From the NCBI GenBank assembly GCA_021292165.1, contig CM037885.1, positions 11,465,042-11,529,041 of the forward strand: a stretch of DNA of 64,000 nt, written 5' to 3'. The stretch comes from Shinisaurus crocodilurus (lineage: Eukaryota > Chordata > Lepidosauria > Squamata > Shinisauridae). The position numbers were made by a program, and so were the translations under genes. The notes under the pieces are model-generated. The model worked only from the letters and a program-made list of their open reading frames with translations. It did not search any database and was not told the DNA's origin. Shown here piece by piece: positions 20,601-31,850 of the stretch; position 1 is the first letter of the stretch; each line of letters begins with the position of its first letter.

Positions 20601-23600
20601 ATCTCGGATCCACTACAATGTAACAACTCTGGTTCACACGCTCCTTTCCAGGAGTGGCAGGCAGGGCACCGCCTTCCGTTGGACTTAGACACCAATGGTA
20701 TTACTTGAAACGAGAGAGAGAATGAGAAAGTTCTCAGGCTCCTTAAAAATTGGAGAAGGAAGGCAATACAGACAGGTAAACCATTATAATATTAAGCAGC
20801 ATACAATAATTATAAATAAATAAATAAATAAATATGTAATTCTTTAATTTTATTTATTTATTTATTTATTTATTATATTTATACCCCGCCTTTTTTCCTG
20901 CAAGGAACCGAAGGCGGCTTACATGATCCTCCTCTCCATTTTATCCTCACAACAACCCTGTGAGGTAGGTTAGGCTGAGAGTCAGTGACTGGTCCAAAGT
21001 CACCCAGTGAGTTTCATGGCTGAGCGGGGACTAGAACCCGGATCTCCTGAGCCCCAGTCCAACACTCTCACCACTACGCCACACTGGCTCTCCTCCTCCC
21101 CATTTTATCCTCCATAATCCTCCTCCTCTCCATTTTATCCTCACAACAACCCTGTGAGGTAGGTTTCATTTGTTTATTGCATTCCTATACCACCCAATAG
21201 CCAAAGCTCTCTGGGTGGTTGACAAAGATTACAACCTTAAAAATACATTATAAAATGAGTTCCTATGTATTTTTTTTTTTTAATTGACAGCTAGCTTTAA
21301 AGGGGGATTAGAGAAAGGGGGCTTCTAGATGGAGGTCTCCTAGTGCTACCAATCAGAAGGCATTGTGCAGCTGCTCTGTCTTTTCTTCCTTATCGGATTT
21401 TCTGCAGTAAGAAAAAAGATGGAAGAAGTGGTGGGGTGGGGGGCCCATAAATGGAAGTTGTCATCATATGGACACGGACACACCCCGTAAAATTCAGCGA
21501 ATGAGGCATGGCAATGGTACTATGCCAGACTCATCTGCAAGCACCCAAATGAATAGAAGATAGATCTACCAATGGCTATTAACGATGGTGGTTTAATGGA
21601 ACCTCCATCTTCTGAGGCAGTGTACCACTAATTACTGTTGCCTGCGGTGAACAGCAGGCAGGGATGCTGCCTTTACGCCCCATTTGTGGATTTTTCAGAG
21701 GCATCTGGTGGTGGTTGGCCAGTGCGGGAAGTAGGATGCTAGACTCGATGGATCCTTGCTCTGAACAGCTCTGGGGATGATGGGAGTTGTAGCCTAACAC
21801 ATCTGGAGGGCACCAGGTTGGGGAAGCCTGTTTTACAACTTCCCCTCCCCCAAAGAACTGTGGGTAATGTAGTTTTGTGAGGGTGCATAGAATTATTTGA
21901 TAGAGCAAGGCTCTCCTTGTGTTCACTCTTTGATAGAAGGTCGTTCTATTTGAGCTGCACTCACCTTTCAGCCCATCTTTCTTTTCTTTTTAGCATTTCA
22001 TGGGGATACACTCCTAAATCTCTCAAATATTTATGGGGGGCAGGGGTATGGTTTAACTTGATTTTGATTTAGTATTTATTTGCATATTTTAAAAACATTT
22101 ATATCCCACCTTTTTCTCTAAGGTGGCATACCTGATCATCCTCTCCATTTTATACTCACAACAACCCTATGTAGGTTAGGCTGGGAGTCAGTCACTGACT
22201 TTCCCCAAGTGAGTGTCATGGCCAAGTGTGGACTAGAACCCGGATCTCCCCAGTCCCAGTCCAACATTATAACCACTATACCACATTGTCTTTTTAAACA
22301 CATTCACATTTTTAAAAGGGAGAGGAAGCCTCACACCTGCTCGTAGCTTCTCAGATGCATTTCCTGGCCATAACAATGTACCATAATTCCCATAGGTGTT
22401 CTGGTCCAGGAAATGCAGTCAAAAAGCTATGGAGAGAGTCTTTAAAGTGTAAAAAAAAGAAAGGGGGGGAACCTCATGAGGATGTGCACGGAGCTTGGCG
22501 GGGGAGGGTGGAAGTGTGGCGAACTCGCCGGGCTCGACCCCCACCCTGAGCTCCGCTCGACTCACCTTTTCCCGGCTCAGCTTGCATTCTTGCGAGCCGA
22601 GCCGTCAAATGCTACTTCCGGGTTCCGGGCACTACATTTTCTATGTAGAAAATGGCAATGGCATAATATACACCATTTATGTAGAAAATGGCATAGTATT
22701 CATTAAAAACGGCTGCAATTTACGCAAATTCCAGCCATTTTTAACATATACTATGCCATTTTCTACGTAAATGGCATAGAGCACGGGACCCGGAAGCCCA
22801 GCAAGTGCCGGCTGAGGTGCTCACCGGAGGCTTGGCTCGACTCGTGCAGCGGGGCCACTCACCGAGCACCCCACGAGTCAAGTGCCAGGCTCAGCGTTCA
22901 TCCCTAGTGTCTGTCCGCTGCATTTTCCTGAGGCTTTGGACAGACCATATCAACAGCAAAGCTATGCACTATGTTTAGGGAACTAGTGACTGGAGATGGT
23001 ACTGCAGGCTTCAGACACATGGACATGTTTAATTTGTTTTATAAATTAATTTTGAAAAACCAAATCGCCCCAGGTGCACACTCCTAGGGTCCCCTTAGTA
23101 TCCAAGTCAAGTTTCAGGTGTCCTAGGCTTCACATTTTGGGCACTATGGCACAGACATGGTGCCAAAGCATCCTCTTTCATTATTATAGATGATTAATTG
23201 CACTAATTAGCCACTGATTACTGCTAACCTGCCCCCAGGGATCCCAGCCATTGAGAATGAACTGGACTCCTATTTATATAAGTCGCAAATTATGAATCCA
23301 ATCATGGGGGCAACAAAATGAGATGCAATCTCCTGGATGCAACCTTGCAAAATGTCCTGGGCTCCAGGTGATGAAGCAAAGGAAGTGAGGTGGGAAGGAG
23401 CTGGTGGGGGGGAATGGGTGCGCCAAGAAAATATATACACACTTACATCGAGGAAAAGCTTTTGAGCAGGTTCTCCCTTTGCAACAGACCAAAGCTGACC
23501 TTAAGTATTTTCCACGTCCCATGTTTATGTGATGTGGGCGAGTCTTGCAGATTTCAGAAGACGCACAGTGTTTCTCTATTTTCTGAACCATCTTGCCATC

Positions 23601-26337
23601 TACAGTGGAAGTAAAGAGGAAGTGTATCCAGTGAGTAGGAAAATATTGAGTGAGTAGGAAAATGTCCATCATTATGACCATTGGGGAGTGTTTGGCTGAA
23701 GGATATGTATTGCAAGCAAGGAGACTCTATTGTATTTTTAGCAACCAGCCATCGTACAATAAGGGCCTCTTATCAGTGCAGCCACCTCAGTTTCTCAGGC
23801 CGTATCATGCAGAATTGCAGGAGGGGAAGCGAATACTTGTAAAAATAGGGCCAATTAAGAAGAGGTGAACCACCACTAACGCATTTAGGTTCCTTTGAAA
23901 TCCCTTGGAATGTTTGTTTGCCAAGAGACCCCTCCCTGCCCCGCCCCAAATCCATTTGAATTTTGTCCCTGGCAGAAGAATTTTCACAGTGATGCTAAGA
24001 ACAGAACCCTGCGCTTGCATTGTCCCTGGGGTCATGCAGACTGCAGTGCAGGTGGAGATATTACCAGCCCAGAACGAGCAGGTCTGATACACTTTGGAGA
24101 AGCTGACAAGAAGTGGGGCAGGCGGGGAAGTCCATAAGATATTGCTGGGTAACAGTTACTGGAGATTAGCTGAACATGAGTTTGAATGAATGCAGGAATT
24201 ATGTATTCCATTAAGTTCAATCAAGCTGAAGGCATTTCTCAAGTACCTTTTACGTTTATGAGCAGGGCAATCCTATGAGGGTGCCCACAACCCAGAGGAT
24301 TGCAAGCATCCTATGCAGGGCAGGAGGAGTGTGGCGGATGGGATATCCTCTGCACTCCCCTTGCCTTCAAAAATATGTTTCTCCTCTCCTTGCAAGGAGG
24401 AGAGGCTGAGGCGCTGCCTGGATTCCTTGCTTCTCTCCTCCCTGCCCCAAGGAATGCCCCCCATGGAGGAACTGAAGACAGAAGTCTGTCATTGGTTCCC
24501 TGCTGGCCCAGAAAGAACCGTGCTGGCAACAGGGGCGGGCACTCCGCGGCGCTGCCACCTCAGAAGGGATTTCCGAGGTGGGGGTGCCGTCCAGGCCCGC
24601 CCCTATGACCTATGTCCTTCCAGACAAGGTTGGAGGGACATAGGATTGCACCCTTATTTATATTTCTTCATTATATATATATATATATATTAATCCTCAC
24701 AATAACCAATGTTCTCTGGGTGGATTGCAAACAGTTAAAAGGCTGAAATGCCATACAAATAGTTAAAAATATAAAATACAATACAAATCTTTGCAAGAGG
24801 AAAATACAAGATGATACAAAATAACTAACAGCACAGGAATTGATAAAACAGCCATAAAAATCTAGAACTAGGTCTCTAAAATGTCTGGGAGCAAAGAAAA
24901 GTATTTGCCTGGTGCTGAAAAGATAACAACATAGGTGTCAGGCAAACCTGTTTGGGGAGGGCATTCCATAACTGGGGTGCCACAAGTGACTCTCTCTTGT
25001 CACCACCCGCCTAGCTTCCTTTAGTGTGGGGGCACCTGGAGGAAGGCCACCAAAGGTGACCTAAGGGTACGAGCAGGTATATGGGAGGAGATGTTCCTTT
25101 AGATACTCTGGATTAATTGCTAAAGAATATTATGTAACAAAACACAATCCATCTCCTCCAGGCCATAGTTCAGTGGTACAGCAGCTGCTTTGCATGCAGA
25201 AGGTCCCAGGTTCAATCCCCGGCTTCTCCAGGTAGGACTAGGAAAGGATGCTGCCTGAAACCCTCAGGAGCCGCTGCCAGTCAGTGTCAACAATACTGGG
25301 CTAGAAGGACCCATGGTCTGACTCAGTATAAGGCAGCTTCCGATGTTCCTAACCCACAAGTCCAGGATCTAACCAATGCTCCATCCATGCAGTGGCTATC
25401 TATAGGTGACCTTGCTGGAACCTCTGGCCTATCCAGTGCCCTGAACTGGCTGATGGTCCTTCACACCTACCTCGAGTATCTTCAAATAACTGAATGACAC
25501 AGGTATTCTCGCCGAAAAGGCAGGTGTCCACTTTGCCAGTACATGTGGTGCCGTTGGCAGTGCAATGCTCACACTCCATAGAAGCACCTGGAAGAGAGAA
25601 GGGGTTGGGGGAAGAATCCTTTTGTACACGTATCATATTGAACCAAACCACTTGACTTCCTTAAGCAATATATTCTGGCATACCTAATTATGCAATTGTA
25701 AATCAGTGAACTCATTCAACTCGACCCCTAGAAATTAGGTGATTAAAACCTTCCTGAATCTGAGGTAGAAATGTTTTCTGCTTTAAATTGGATTATTCAA
25801 CAAAAGAACTAGGAAATGGGTTCTTTGACTTTTAAATAGTCAAAGTGGGTCAAAGTGAGTCAAATAGTCAAATGGGTTAATTTGACCAGGATACCTAGCA
25901 GGCCACCTTCCCTTATATATACCCAGCCAACATTTAAGCTCATCAGAGGAGGCCTTGCTGGTCATTCCCAAATTAACGGAATGTCACCATGTCATACCTC
26001 ATTGGTGTGCCTTGTCGGTAGTGAGAACTCGCTTTGGAAAACCCTTCGCTATGCAATTCGAGAGGCAGAAAATGTGGCATATTTCATGTTTCAAACGCCT
26101 CCTGAGAATATACCTGTTCATGCAGGCTTTCCCTGGCTTATAATTAAATTAATCATGCTGCTCCATTTTTTACTGTTCATGTATCGCTCTGTATTTGTAT
26201 AATTGAAATTGTTTTTAATATTGTATTTTTAATTGTATTTTAAATGTGATTTTAATGTTTGTATGTGAACCGTTTAGGGATTTTATTATATTTAAGCAGC
26301 ATACAAATATCACAAATAAATATATAAATATGCTCCC

Positions 26338-26379
<42 letters not shown>

Positions 26380-28240
26380 ATAATTAATTTTATTTATTTA
26401 TTTATTGCATTTATATTCGCTCTTCTGCCAGAAAAGGCTCCCAGAGTGGCTTACAAAGATTAATAATAAGACAGTCCCTGCCCTCAGGGCTCACAATCTA
26501 AAAGACATGGCACAAAAGGAAAAGGGACTGGGAGGGAGGAGGAAGAATTTTAAAAGTTTAAAAGAATGGGATTCTTCACTCTAACCCCATCAGTCTATAG
26601 AAAAACAAGTAGTCTTAGAGCTTATCTAGATGAGATTGTTTAACCCGCTGTCTCTACTTTCAGTTTTGTTGCAAAACGAAGATCTGAGCTCTGCCTTTCC
26701 GTACTTTCACCTCTAGGTGGTGCTGTGGTATAGCAGAATAATGCAAATCATGTGAGCATGCCTCATTTGCAATTCCAAAGTGGACTTGAGCAGGAAAACA
26801 TGTTTTGTTTTGTTTTAAGCATTTTTAAAAGTGCACACTTGTTGTCTATGAGGGAAAGTGTGCACTTTTGGCAAACACACAAAATTTTGCGCAGTTTTCC
26901 CATTCATTTTGGTGCAATTTTCCCATTTGCACAAAATGAACAGAGATCGCAGACAAATGCAATAAATGAGGAGAGACGAACATCAAGTTGAATGGAAAAG
27001 AAGGCAAAAGCCACAAGGATAAAGAGCCAACTTGGCGTGCTGGGTAAGGTATCGGACTTGGACTCAGGTGTATTGGATGGCCTCTACTGGAAGAATGGTG
27101 AGGAGGTTATTAAGGTTCAGCAAGAGTATAAACTTTCCCAGCATCCAGAAGCCACGATAGCTTCTTGGAACCATGCCAGGGGGCCTTCCGTATAGCCTCA
27201 GCTTGTATTAGGTAGGAACAGCACCAGAGATAATTGCCTTGAAGCTGCCTTCCCCAATAATATTCTTTAGCTAAGGGCTGCTGTGCTATGAGAAATGGAA
27301 TTGTTTGCTTTATTGAAGCAACTTCACACACCCCTTGTCTCCCAGGAAGAGAAGTTAGCTTCTGGCTTACTGATAGCCTCTGAAACAGGGGGAGAGAGGA
27401 GATTTCTATAACCTTCTTAGCCTGTGTTTTGGCTTTTGGCTTGGGACAAGGAATGCACAAGTATCTAAGCAAACAGTGCCCCAGAGCAATGTCTGTTGTA
27501 TTTGGGAGCCCTGTGACCAAGGGAGGTGTGTAAGCTTGTCTTTGCCTGCTTGCTTATATCCTGCATCCACATTCCAACTTTGTATTCAATAAACTGTACT
27601 GTTATCTTGTCACACATGTTTCGTCTCTTCCCTGATTATCTTTGAATCTATTTTGAGGTGGCCTTGGCTGGACCAGACCCCTGGGGTAAGAAGACATCAG
27701 GAGATCCATGTTCCCCACTCAGCCGTGAAGCTCACTGAGTGACTTTGGCAAGTCACTGACTCTCAGCCTAACCTACCTCACAGGGCCGTTGTGGGGATAA
27801 AATGAAGAGGTGGAAAACCATATAAGCCGTCTTTGGTTCCGTGCAAGAAGAAAAAAAAGGTGGGATCTAAATGTAATAATAAAAATAGATAGGTAAATTT
27901 GAGCAAGAGGAGTGGCAGTTACACATATTTAGGCATTGTTTAAGTTAGGGATACGTCTTGCAAGGTTAATCTGAAGGCTTTGTTGTAGAGAAGAGATGGC
28001 TTTCAAGGAGGAATTTTAAGATGGAGGGGAGGCAGAGAACCACTTAGGAGATGCATTTCCTTCCAGCTCTCTAAAGCTGTTGTGCATATCATCCATCTTG
28101 TATACATACCAGTGATACAACACCAGCTTGGAATCTGGCCCAACTTATCCTAACGGAACAATTCTCCATTGGGCTACCAGCTCCTCCTTACCTGTTCTTA
28201 GAAGCACAAGAAAGAGGAAAAGTCTCAGAGGAGTCTGCAT
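17602..28240 (-). CDS. Gene 2: two-domain Ly6/uPAR protein, phospholipase A2 inhibitor gamma-like, 5 exons
   Basis: Exons are 28192-28240, 25471-25587, 23447-23599, 20566-20703 and 17602-17810: 666 nt, 221 residues plus TGA. The first four exon lengths (49, 117, 153, 138) are identical to gene 1 and all introns are phase 1, so this is a close tandem paralogue. Exon 1 begins MQTPLRLFLFLVLL (signal peptide). Exon 2 contains CEHCTANGTTCTGK, with an NGT glycosylation site. Exon 3 contains the DGKMVQKIEKHC start and the VCC pair. Exon 4 contains RRCPACHSW. Exon 5 has MGCTTRATC and ends TVSGLLLLKILS, a GPI-signal-like tail. AATAAA is at 17473-17478, again about 125 bp past the stop. The acceptor of exon 4 is AAG rather than CAG/TAG, a weaker site. 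Intron 4 carries a 5'-truncated L1-like insertion and CR1 fragments; introns 1 and 2 carry an LTR, SINEs and LINE ends. Likely a secreted or surface protein; no direct evidence for PLA2 inhibition. Confidence 0.85.
18058..18690 (-). mobile_element. L2/CR1-clade LINE 3' region, with a second LINE tail inserted
   Basis: ATACCACCCCATAGCTGAAG, then CTCTCTGGGCGGTTCACAA, is the 3' end of a common LINE seen also at 21165-21250 and 45890-45950. Upstream coding remnants (GAGAAGGCCCTCTTCC...) follow at 18505-18690. 18315-18370 is an L2-type tail (TAATCGCCCATCTGGCTGG). Confidence 0.65.
19120..20030 (+). mobile_element. CR1-type LINE 3' end, interrupted by a hAT
   Basis: It holds the end of a CR1 coding region (GACATGATAGAGGTGCACAA; CTTCACACAGCGCATAGTCA), then the 3' UTR ending CCTTCTTATGTTCTT. 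The H1 hAT at 19288-19521 sits inside. It lies in intron 4 of gene 2, antisense. Confidence 0.75.
19288..19521. mobile_element. Palindromic hAT MITE, family H1, inside CR1
   Basis: The exact 8-bp duplication CTCTCTCA (19280-19287, 19522-19529) flanks arms CAGGGGAGGCTGGTGACTC / GAGTCAC...CAGCCACCTGTG. This is the best-defined copy of H1. Confidence 0.9.
20099..20334 (+). mobile_element. 5'-truncated L1-like LINE 3' end
   Basis: The 236-bp insertion ends in an A-rich tail and is flanked by an exact 19-bp duplication, AGATCTGCCTCTCGCTCCG (20080-20098, 20335-20353). This is the hallmark of L1-type target-primed insertion. It lies in intron 4 of gene 2, about 200 bp from exon 4. Confidence 0.82.
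20849..21165 (-). mobile_element. tRNA-derived SINE (family A) with partial tail duplications
   Basis: It is a full copy from the AATAAATAAATA tail to the CCACTACGCCACACTGGCTC head. Further short copies of the CTCCATTTTATCCTC segment follow at 21095-21165. Confidence 0.8.
21165..21260 (-). mobile_element. LINE 3' tail fragment
   Basis: ATACCACCCAATAGCCAAAG, then CTCTCTGGGTGGTT, matches the LINE tails at 18080 and 45900. Confidence 0.6.
22075..22295 (-). mobile_element. tRNA-derived SINE (family A), old copy
   Basis: Recognisable body (CTCTCCATTTTATACTCACA) and head (CCAACATTATAACCACTATA), with more substitutions than the other copies. Confidence 0.7.
22470..22912. mobile_element. GC-rich hAT-like element with internal palindromes
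   Basis: The ends GAGGATGTGCACGGAGC and GTTCATCCCTAGTG are imperfect inverted repeats. The interior has inverted repeats of TGCCATTTTCTA(T/C)GTA at 22630-22785 and flanking CGGCTCG/CGAGCC-rich arms. Similar GC-rich elements occur at 40945-41315 and 53500-54080. Confidence 0.5.
24255..24660. mobile_element. MITE with GGGTGCAATCCTATG-type inverted ends
   Basis: It begins GGGCAATCCTATG and ends CATAGGATTGCACCC. The GC-rich interior lacks a transposase. The same ends occur at 29906-30003 and 36374-36462. Confidence 0.55.
24700..25140 (-). mobile_element. L2/CR1-clade LINE 3' region
   Basis: The minus-strand sequence has the LINE 3' tail (CTCTGGGTGGATTGCAA in plus orientation) followed upstream by coding remnants (GAGGGCATTCCATAACTGGG). 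It lies in intron 2 of gene 2. Confidence 0.6.
25158..25352 (+). mobile_element. tRNA-derived SINE (family B)
   Basis: The head has a tRNA-like A box (ATAGTTCAGTGGTACAGCAG) and B box (GGTTCAATCCC). The body CCGCTGCCAGTCAGTGT and the end CTGACTCAGTATAAGGCAGC follow. A partial copy is at 54118-54262. Confidence 0.85.
25890..26376 (+). mobile_element. L2/CR1-clade LINE 3' end with (GA)n tail
   Basis: It holds an ORF2 C-terminal remnant (KRLLRIYLFMQAFPGL), an A/T-rich 3' UTR and an AATAAATATATAAATA tail. A pure (GA)n run at 26341-26376 follows. A tail-only copy is at 38280-38560. Confidence 0.65.
26385..26580 (-). mobile_element. LINE 3' UTR fragment
   Basis: It shares GATTAATAATAAGACAGTCC, CTGCCCTCAG and AAGACATGGCACAA with 14505-14700 and, inverted, 28310-28500. 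Confidence 0.65.
27015..27895 (+). mobile_element. tRNA-derived SINE (family A) split by a solo LTR
   Basis: The head is at 27015-27068 and the body and tail are at 27697-27895. The gap is exactly the solo LTR with one copy of the TCAGG target. Confidence 0.78.
27069..27696 (+). mobile_element. Solo LTR (retrovirus-like) inserted in SINE
   Basis: It is a 628-bp unit starting TG and ending CA, flanked by an exact 5-bp duplication TCAGG (27064-27068, 27697-27701), with AATAAA at 27588-27593. No internal genes remain, as expected after recombination between two LTRs. It lies in intron 1 of gene 2, antisense. The class is undecided (endogenous retrovirus or Ty3-type). Confidence 0.8.
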
Positions 28241-28309
28241 GTTGATGGGAATTCCACAGTGCTAGAACTAAAAAAGAAAAAGGGGAAAAGAAAGAAAAAC
28301 CTATAAGAA

Positions 28310-28510
28310 CCTTTTAAACTAAGAACTGGTGCCTGAGTTTGGCATTCTTCCTCCTCCCTCCCAATCCCTTTTCCTTTTGTGTCATGTCTTTTAGATTGTG
28401 GGCCTGAGGGCAGGGACTGTCATATTATTAATCTGTGTAAGCCGCTCTGAGAGCCTTTTCTGGCTGAAGAGCAGGGTATAAATGCAATAAATAATTAAAT
28501 AAATAAATAA
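28310..28510 (+). mobile_element. LINE 3' end just upstream of gene 2 exon 1
   Basis: It holds TTTAGATTGTGGGCCTGAGG, then GCAGGGACTGTCATATT, and an AATAAATAATTAAATAAATA tail. It starts 70 bp from the start codon of gene 2 and so may form part of its 5' UTR or promoter. Confidence 0.65.
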
Positions 28511-29071
28511 CACAGAAATGCTCTCTGCAGTGAAGCAAATTTTTCTGGCTCAAAGGACCTTTGATGACATCCCTGGGAAGTGTGTATGCCAAGCGTTTTA
28601 CTCTCAGAAACCTAAGGAAGGAGAAAAACAATAAAATTCTCCTTCCCAGTTGGCAGGATGTTATACAGACCAGTTATGCTTATGTATGTGCTGTAGGAGC
28701 TTCCACACACACACACACACACACACACTCCCCACACACCAGCCGTCTGTATTCACACTTAGATGAATTGGAACATTTGACATATGTTAGCGGGGAAACT
28801 CCAGTAAACTCCAATCGTTGTCTTCTTAACCTAGTAACTGCTGATTTCCCTTCTGCCCCCATGCCTGGAGCCGACTTACTTTGCCAAATCTTGATTTTGT
28901 TTACTTCGTGGATGGTTTATGCTTACGTTCTTCTTCTACGAAAGATTTATGTGCTGGTTATGCCGTATGAACGTCTCACTTTGCCAGGCGTCACTTCAGC
29001 TCGAGTACCTGAGCTCGTTGTCCTTTCACATGTCGTCTGCTTGGAATTAACCCTGTTGTTACTGTTTATAC

Positions 29072-29148
29072 CAGTGTTCTCCACCCTTGGGTCCCCAGAT
29101 GTTTTTGGCCTACAACTCCCGGCATGCCTCAGCCAGTGGAGAACTCTA
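29072..29148. mobile_element. Half-palindrome hAT MITE, family H2
   Basis: It is a 77-bp remnant with one arm and a few bases of the other, still between exact 8-bp duplications GTTTATAC (29064-29071, 29149-29156). The second arm was deleted, perhaps at a hairpin. Confidence 0.8.
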
Positions 29149-29439
29149 GTTTATACAGATTCCTGCCACTTCCTCATCATAACTGCAGCCACCATTTTCT
29201 TATGACAGTAGCAGACCACCTGCTGTACTTTGGGGTTCCCCCAAAGATAGCTTTAGATGAAAGCTAAAGGATTGTGAAGGGTCACTTCTGGGGTTCCCTA
29301 TTGGGGGAGAGGGGGTGACTTCCACCAGACAAGACATGAAGAAGCAAGAGTAGGTAGGATGAGATAGACAGGAGACATTTGGGAAGCGGGTTGTGTTCTC
29401 TTATATATTAAGATCAGCAATAACTAGTACTAATATAAC

Positions 29440-29830
29440 TAGCACTAATGAACTGCCTTCATCTTGATCGATGCTAACAATACAATGCAACTGCATTCAA
29501 GCTCATGTTCAAACCTACCTCCAGTAACAGTCACTGGGGCCGCTAAGATTCCGTTTCTCTTAAAGTGAAACTGCCTTTATCATCATAACCGGTGGGTGTC
29601 TTCCTTGGCGTGGAAGGAAGGACTATGAGATGGTATGCAACACCTAGAGAAATTTATTTTATAAGGCATATTAATTAATTAATTAATTAATTAATTAATT
29701 AAGGCAACTGAGATTTCACTTGGCCCAAGCTACTTCTGTAGGTGCTGATCTTGGACAATGAACAATGACCAAATCAAATGTAACCCACTAGGTGGGTATG
29801 CTGGCTTCATAAACATCCTGGAAGTCCCAA
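29440..29830. repeat. Duplicated Ly6/uPAR upstream block, copy C
   Basis: 29440-29580 matches 14140-14300. 29700-29830 matches 15395-15530 and 1895-2030. A pure (AATT)n run at 29669-29701 separates the two parts. Confidence 0.6.
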
Positions 29831-29905
29831 TCCAAGTATGGGCATGGCATGAAGTGAGCAGACTCCCCCCATCTTGGATCTAGCAACTGGGAGGCAGCAG
29901 ACTTA

Positions 29906-30003
29906 AGGTGCAATCCTATGCATGTTTAGACAGAAAAAAGGCCTACAGCTGGGAGTTGTAGGACTTTTTTTCTGTCTAAACATGCATAGGATTGCCCCCT
30001 AAG
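29906..30003. mobile_element. Perfect-stem MITE, GCAATCCTATGCATG ends
   Basis: It has long inverted arms GCAATCCTATGCATGTTTAG / CTAAACATGCATAGGATTGC with a small inner stem TACAGCTGGGAGTTGTA. Copies are at 36374-36462 and, degenerate, at 24255-24660 and 62205-62400. Confidence 0.75.
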
Positions 30004-31009
30004 TGGAAGTAAGCCTTATGGTTACAGAGCAAAATACTGGACTGCTTAAGGCACAGATCTTTCTATTATGGTTTTAATAAGGCCTTTTTAGAGAAAGAAT
30101 AGTGATTACATTCCCAATGCCATGAAGCTATTTTTTATCAGTACGACTGTATCCATTTTGTTTCATAAAGCATGGAAATAAAATTGGGCAGTGGGAACTT
30201 AATTCTCAGCCCCACTTCCACATTATTCTGTCTCCCTCCTAGTCCATGATGGCTATTGAACCTTTCTTAAGCTTGTTAAAATGATTTCTTGAAATGATAC
30301 GTACTTGTTGTCCTTATGTGCGGTTTATTTTTTAAAGGGGCATTCTGTTTGGGCTTTGAATGATGGAATTATTAAAAAGTGAGAATTGAGAAGTGGGGGA
30401 ACTTCCCGGGTTTGCTGTCTGCCTGGAACTGCAAAAAATGGAGGGGGGGGGATGTCTAGCATATAGTACGATAATGGCTCATGGGCTACATATGGCATTG
30501 TGTGTTACAAGATGTGCAGGCCTCACAAACTCACAGACTTAAAACAACAACAACAAACCCTGAGTCCATTGAGGGCACTATGTGTACATCTGGCCCAGGG
30601 TTTTAAAACCAACATTATTGAAAGCGGGAGGACAGAAATGAACGGATGGCTGAATGGTCAGTCAAGGATACAATGGGAAGAAGTAAGTGTGACAGGGTAG
30701 GAGGTAGAATTCTGTGATGATGTAGGGAGACAGAGGATTGTGTCCCATTGGCCAATCTCCTTGCCATTCTTCAGTATGTTGCGGTCAAGGTCAGTCCCCA
30801 TACAAGATAGATGACTAGCAGTTTATGTTCTCCACAATGAGTTTTCTCATCCTCATACCTGTATACATTAGATGCAGACACAGGTAGGAAAGGAAAGGGC
30901 CTTTACCACAACTGCTCTGAAGTTAAAGAATCACCCACCACCACCTCCCAGATGCTGTTCAGAGCTGTCCTGTTCTTGCAGCTGTTCAGAGAGGATGCAA
31001 AGCCAAACC

Positions 31010-31850
31010 TTCCAGATCTTGAATTCACATTCTGGTCCACTAGTACGGCTGCTGTACAGTGCAAAACTTTTAGGGATTAAACATTTATGATTTTGTTATT
31101 TATTTATTTGTTTATTTAAAAAATCACTGTGTGGTTTAGTCATCATTTCATGGCACTTTCTCTTGCAGCTTTGATGGGATTCGATTTCCCCATGATTTCA
31201 CTACCTCTTGCAGCTTTGATGAGAGATTTCCCATTGCTCAATGCTCCCTGTTTGTTTAAGACCATAAAGGCTGGTGACTCCCATTTCAGTGGGGCTCCTA
31301 ATCCATTGCAGGTTTTATTTGGAGCTTTATAGGAACTATCCATGTTGCTCCATGGTGGTGAACCTATTTTGGGGGTGGAGTTCAGCACCATGATTAGCTC
31401 CTATAAAGCTCCAAATAAAACCTGCAATCGATTAGGAGCCTCACCGAAATAGGAGCCACAAGCCTCCCCTGCATAAAGGGCATGGTAACCACCCTGGCTG
31501 GCATTCTTCTAAGCCAGTTTTTTCAAACTGCATTTTAGAGAACCTCAGGGGGTTATCGGAATCTCAGCGGCGGGGTGGGGTGTTCCAGTTAGAAGGTCAG
31601 TAATGGCAGACAAGCTTCCCTGACAAAAAGCTTCTCCACCAGTTCTGAGCTTCCCTGCCATGTGCTGCTGCAAACAAGGGTTGAATGGGTTCTCTGCTGC
31701 GTATGACTGATGGTGAGCCTCAACAGATGTGGCCAAGGACTGAGAGTGCACCTGGCCTAGAACAATCCACAGAAGCCTACCTGGGGATTCCAGCTCCCTT
31801 GGCATGCAGATCAGTGATAAAAACTAAAAAGGATTTCCTGGAGTCAGGAT
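31010..31850. repeat. Duplicated distal upstream block, copy C
   Basis: It is homologous to 15845-16410, interrupted by the H1 hAT at 31271-31471. It lies about 2.8 kb upstream of gene 2 exon 1, as copy B lies 2.6 kb upstream of gene 1 exon 1. Confidence 0.7.
31271..31471. mobile_element. Palindromic hAT MITE, family H1, 5' end deleted
   Basis: Exact 8-bp duplications CATAAAGG (31263-31270, 31472-31479) flank the element, but the first nine bases of the usual left end are missing. The paralogous block at 16.07 kb lacks the element, so it inserted after the duplication. Confidence 0.82.

Noticed and set aside
25158..25240. tRNA gene
   Set aside because: A and B boxes are present, but the sequence cannot complete a cloverleaf and continues into a SINE body with other copies nearby.
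28561..29205. 214-residue plus-strand open frame
   Set aside because: It runs through a (CA)n microsatellite and an H2 hAT fragment, so it is composite repeat and intergenic sequence.
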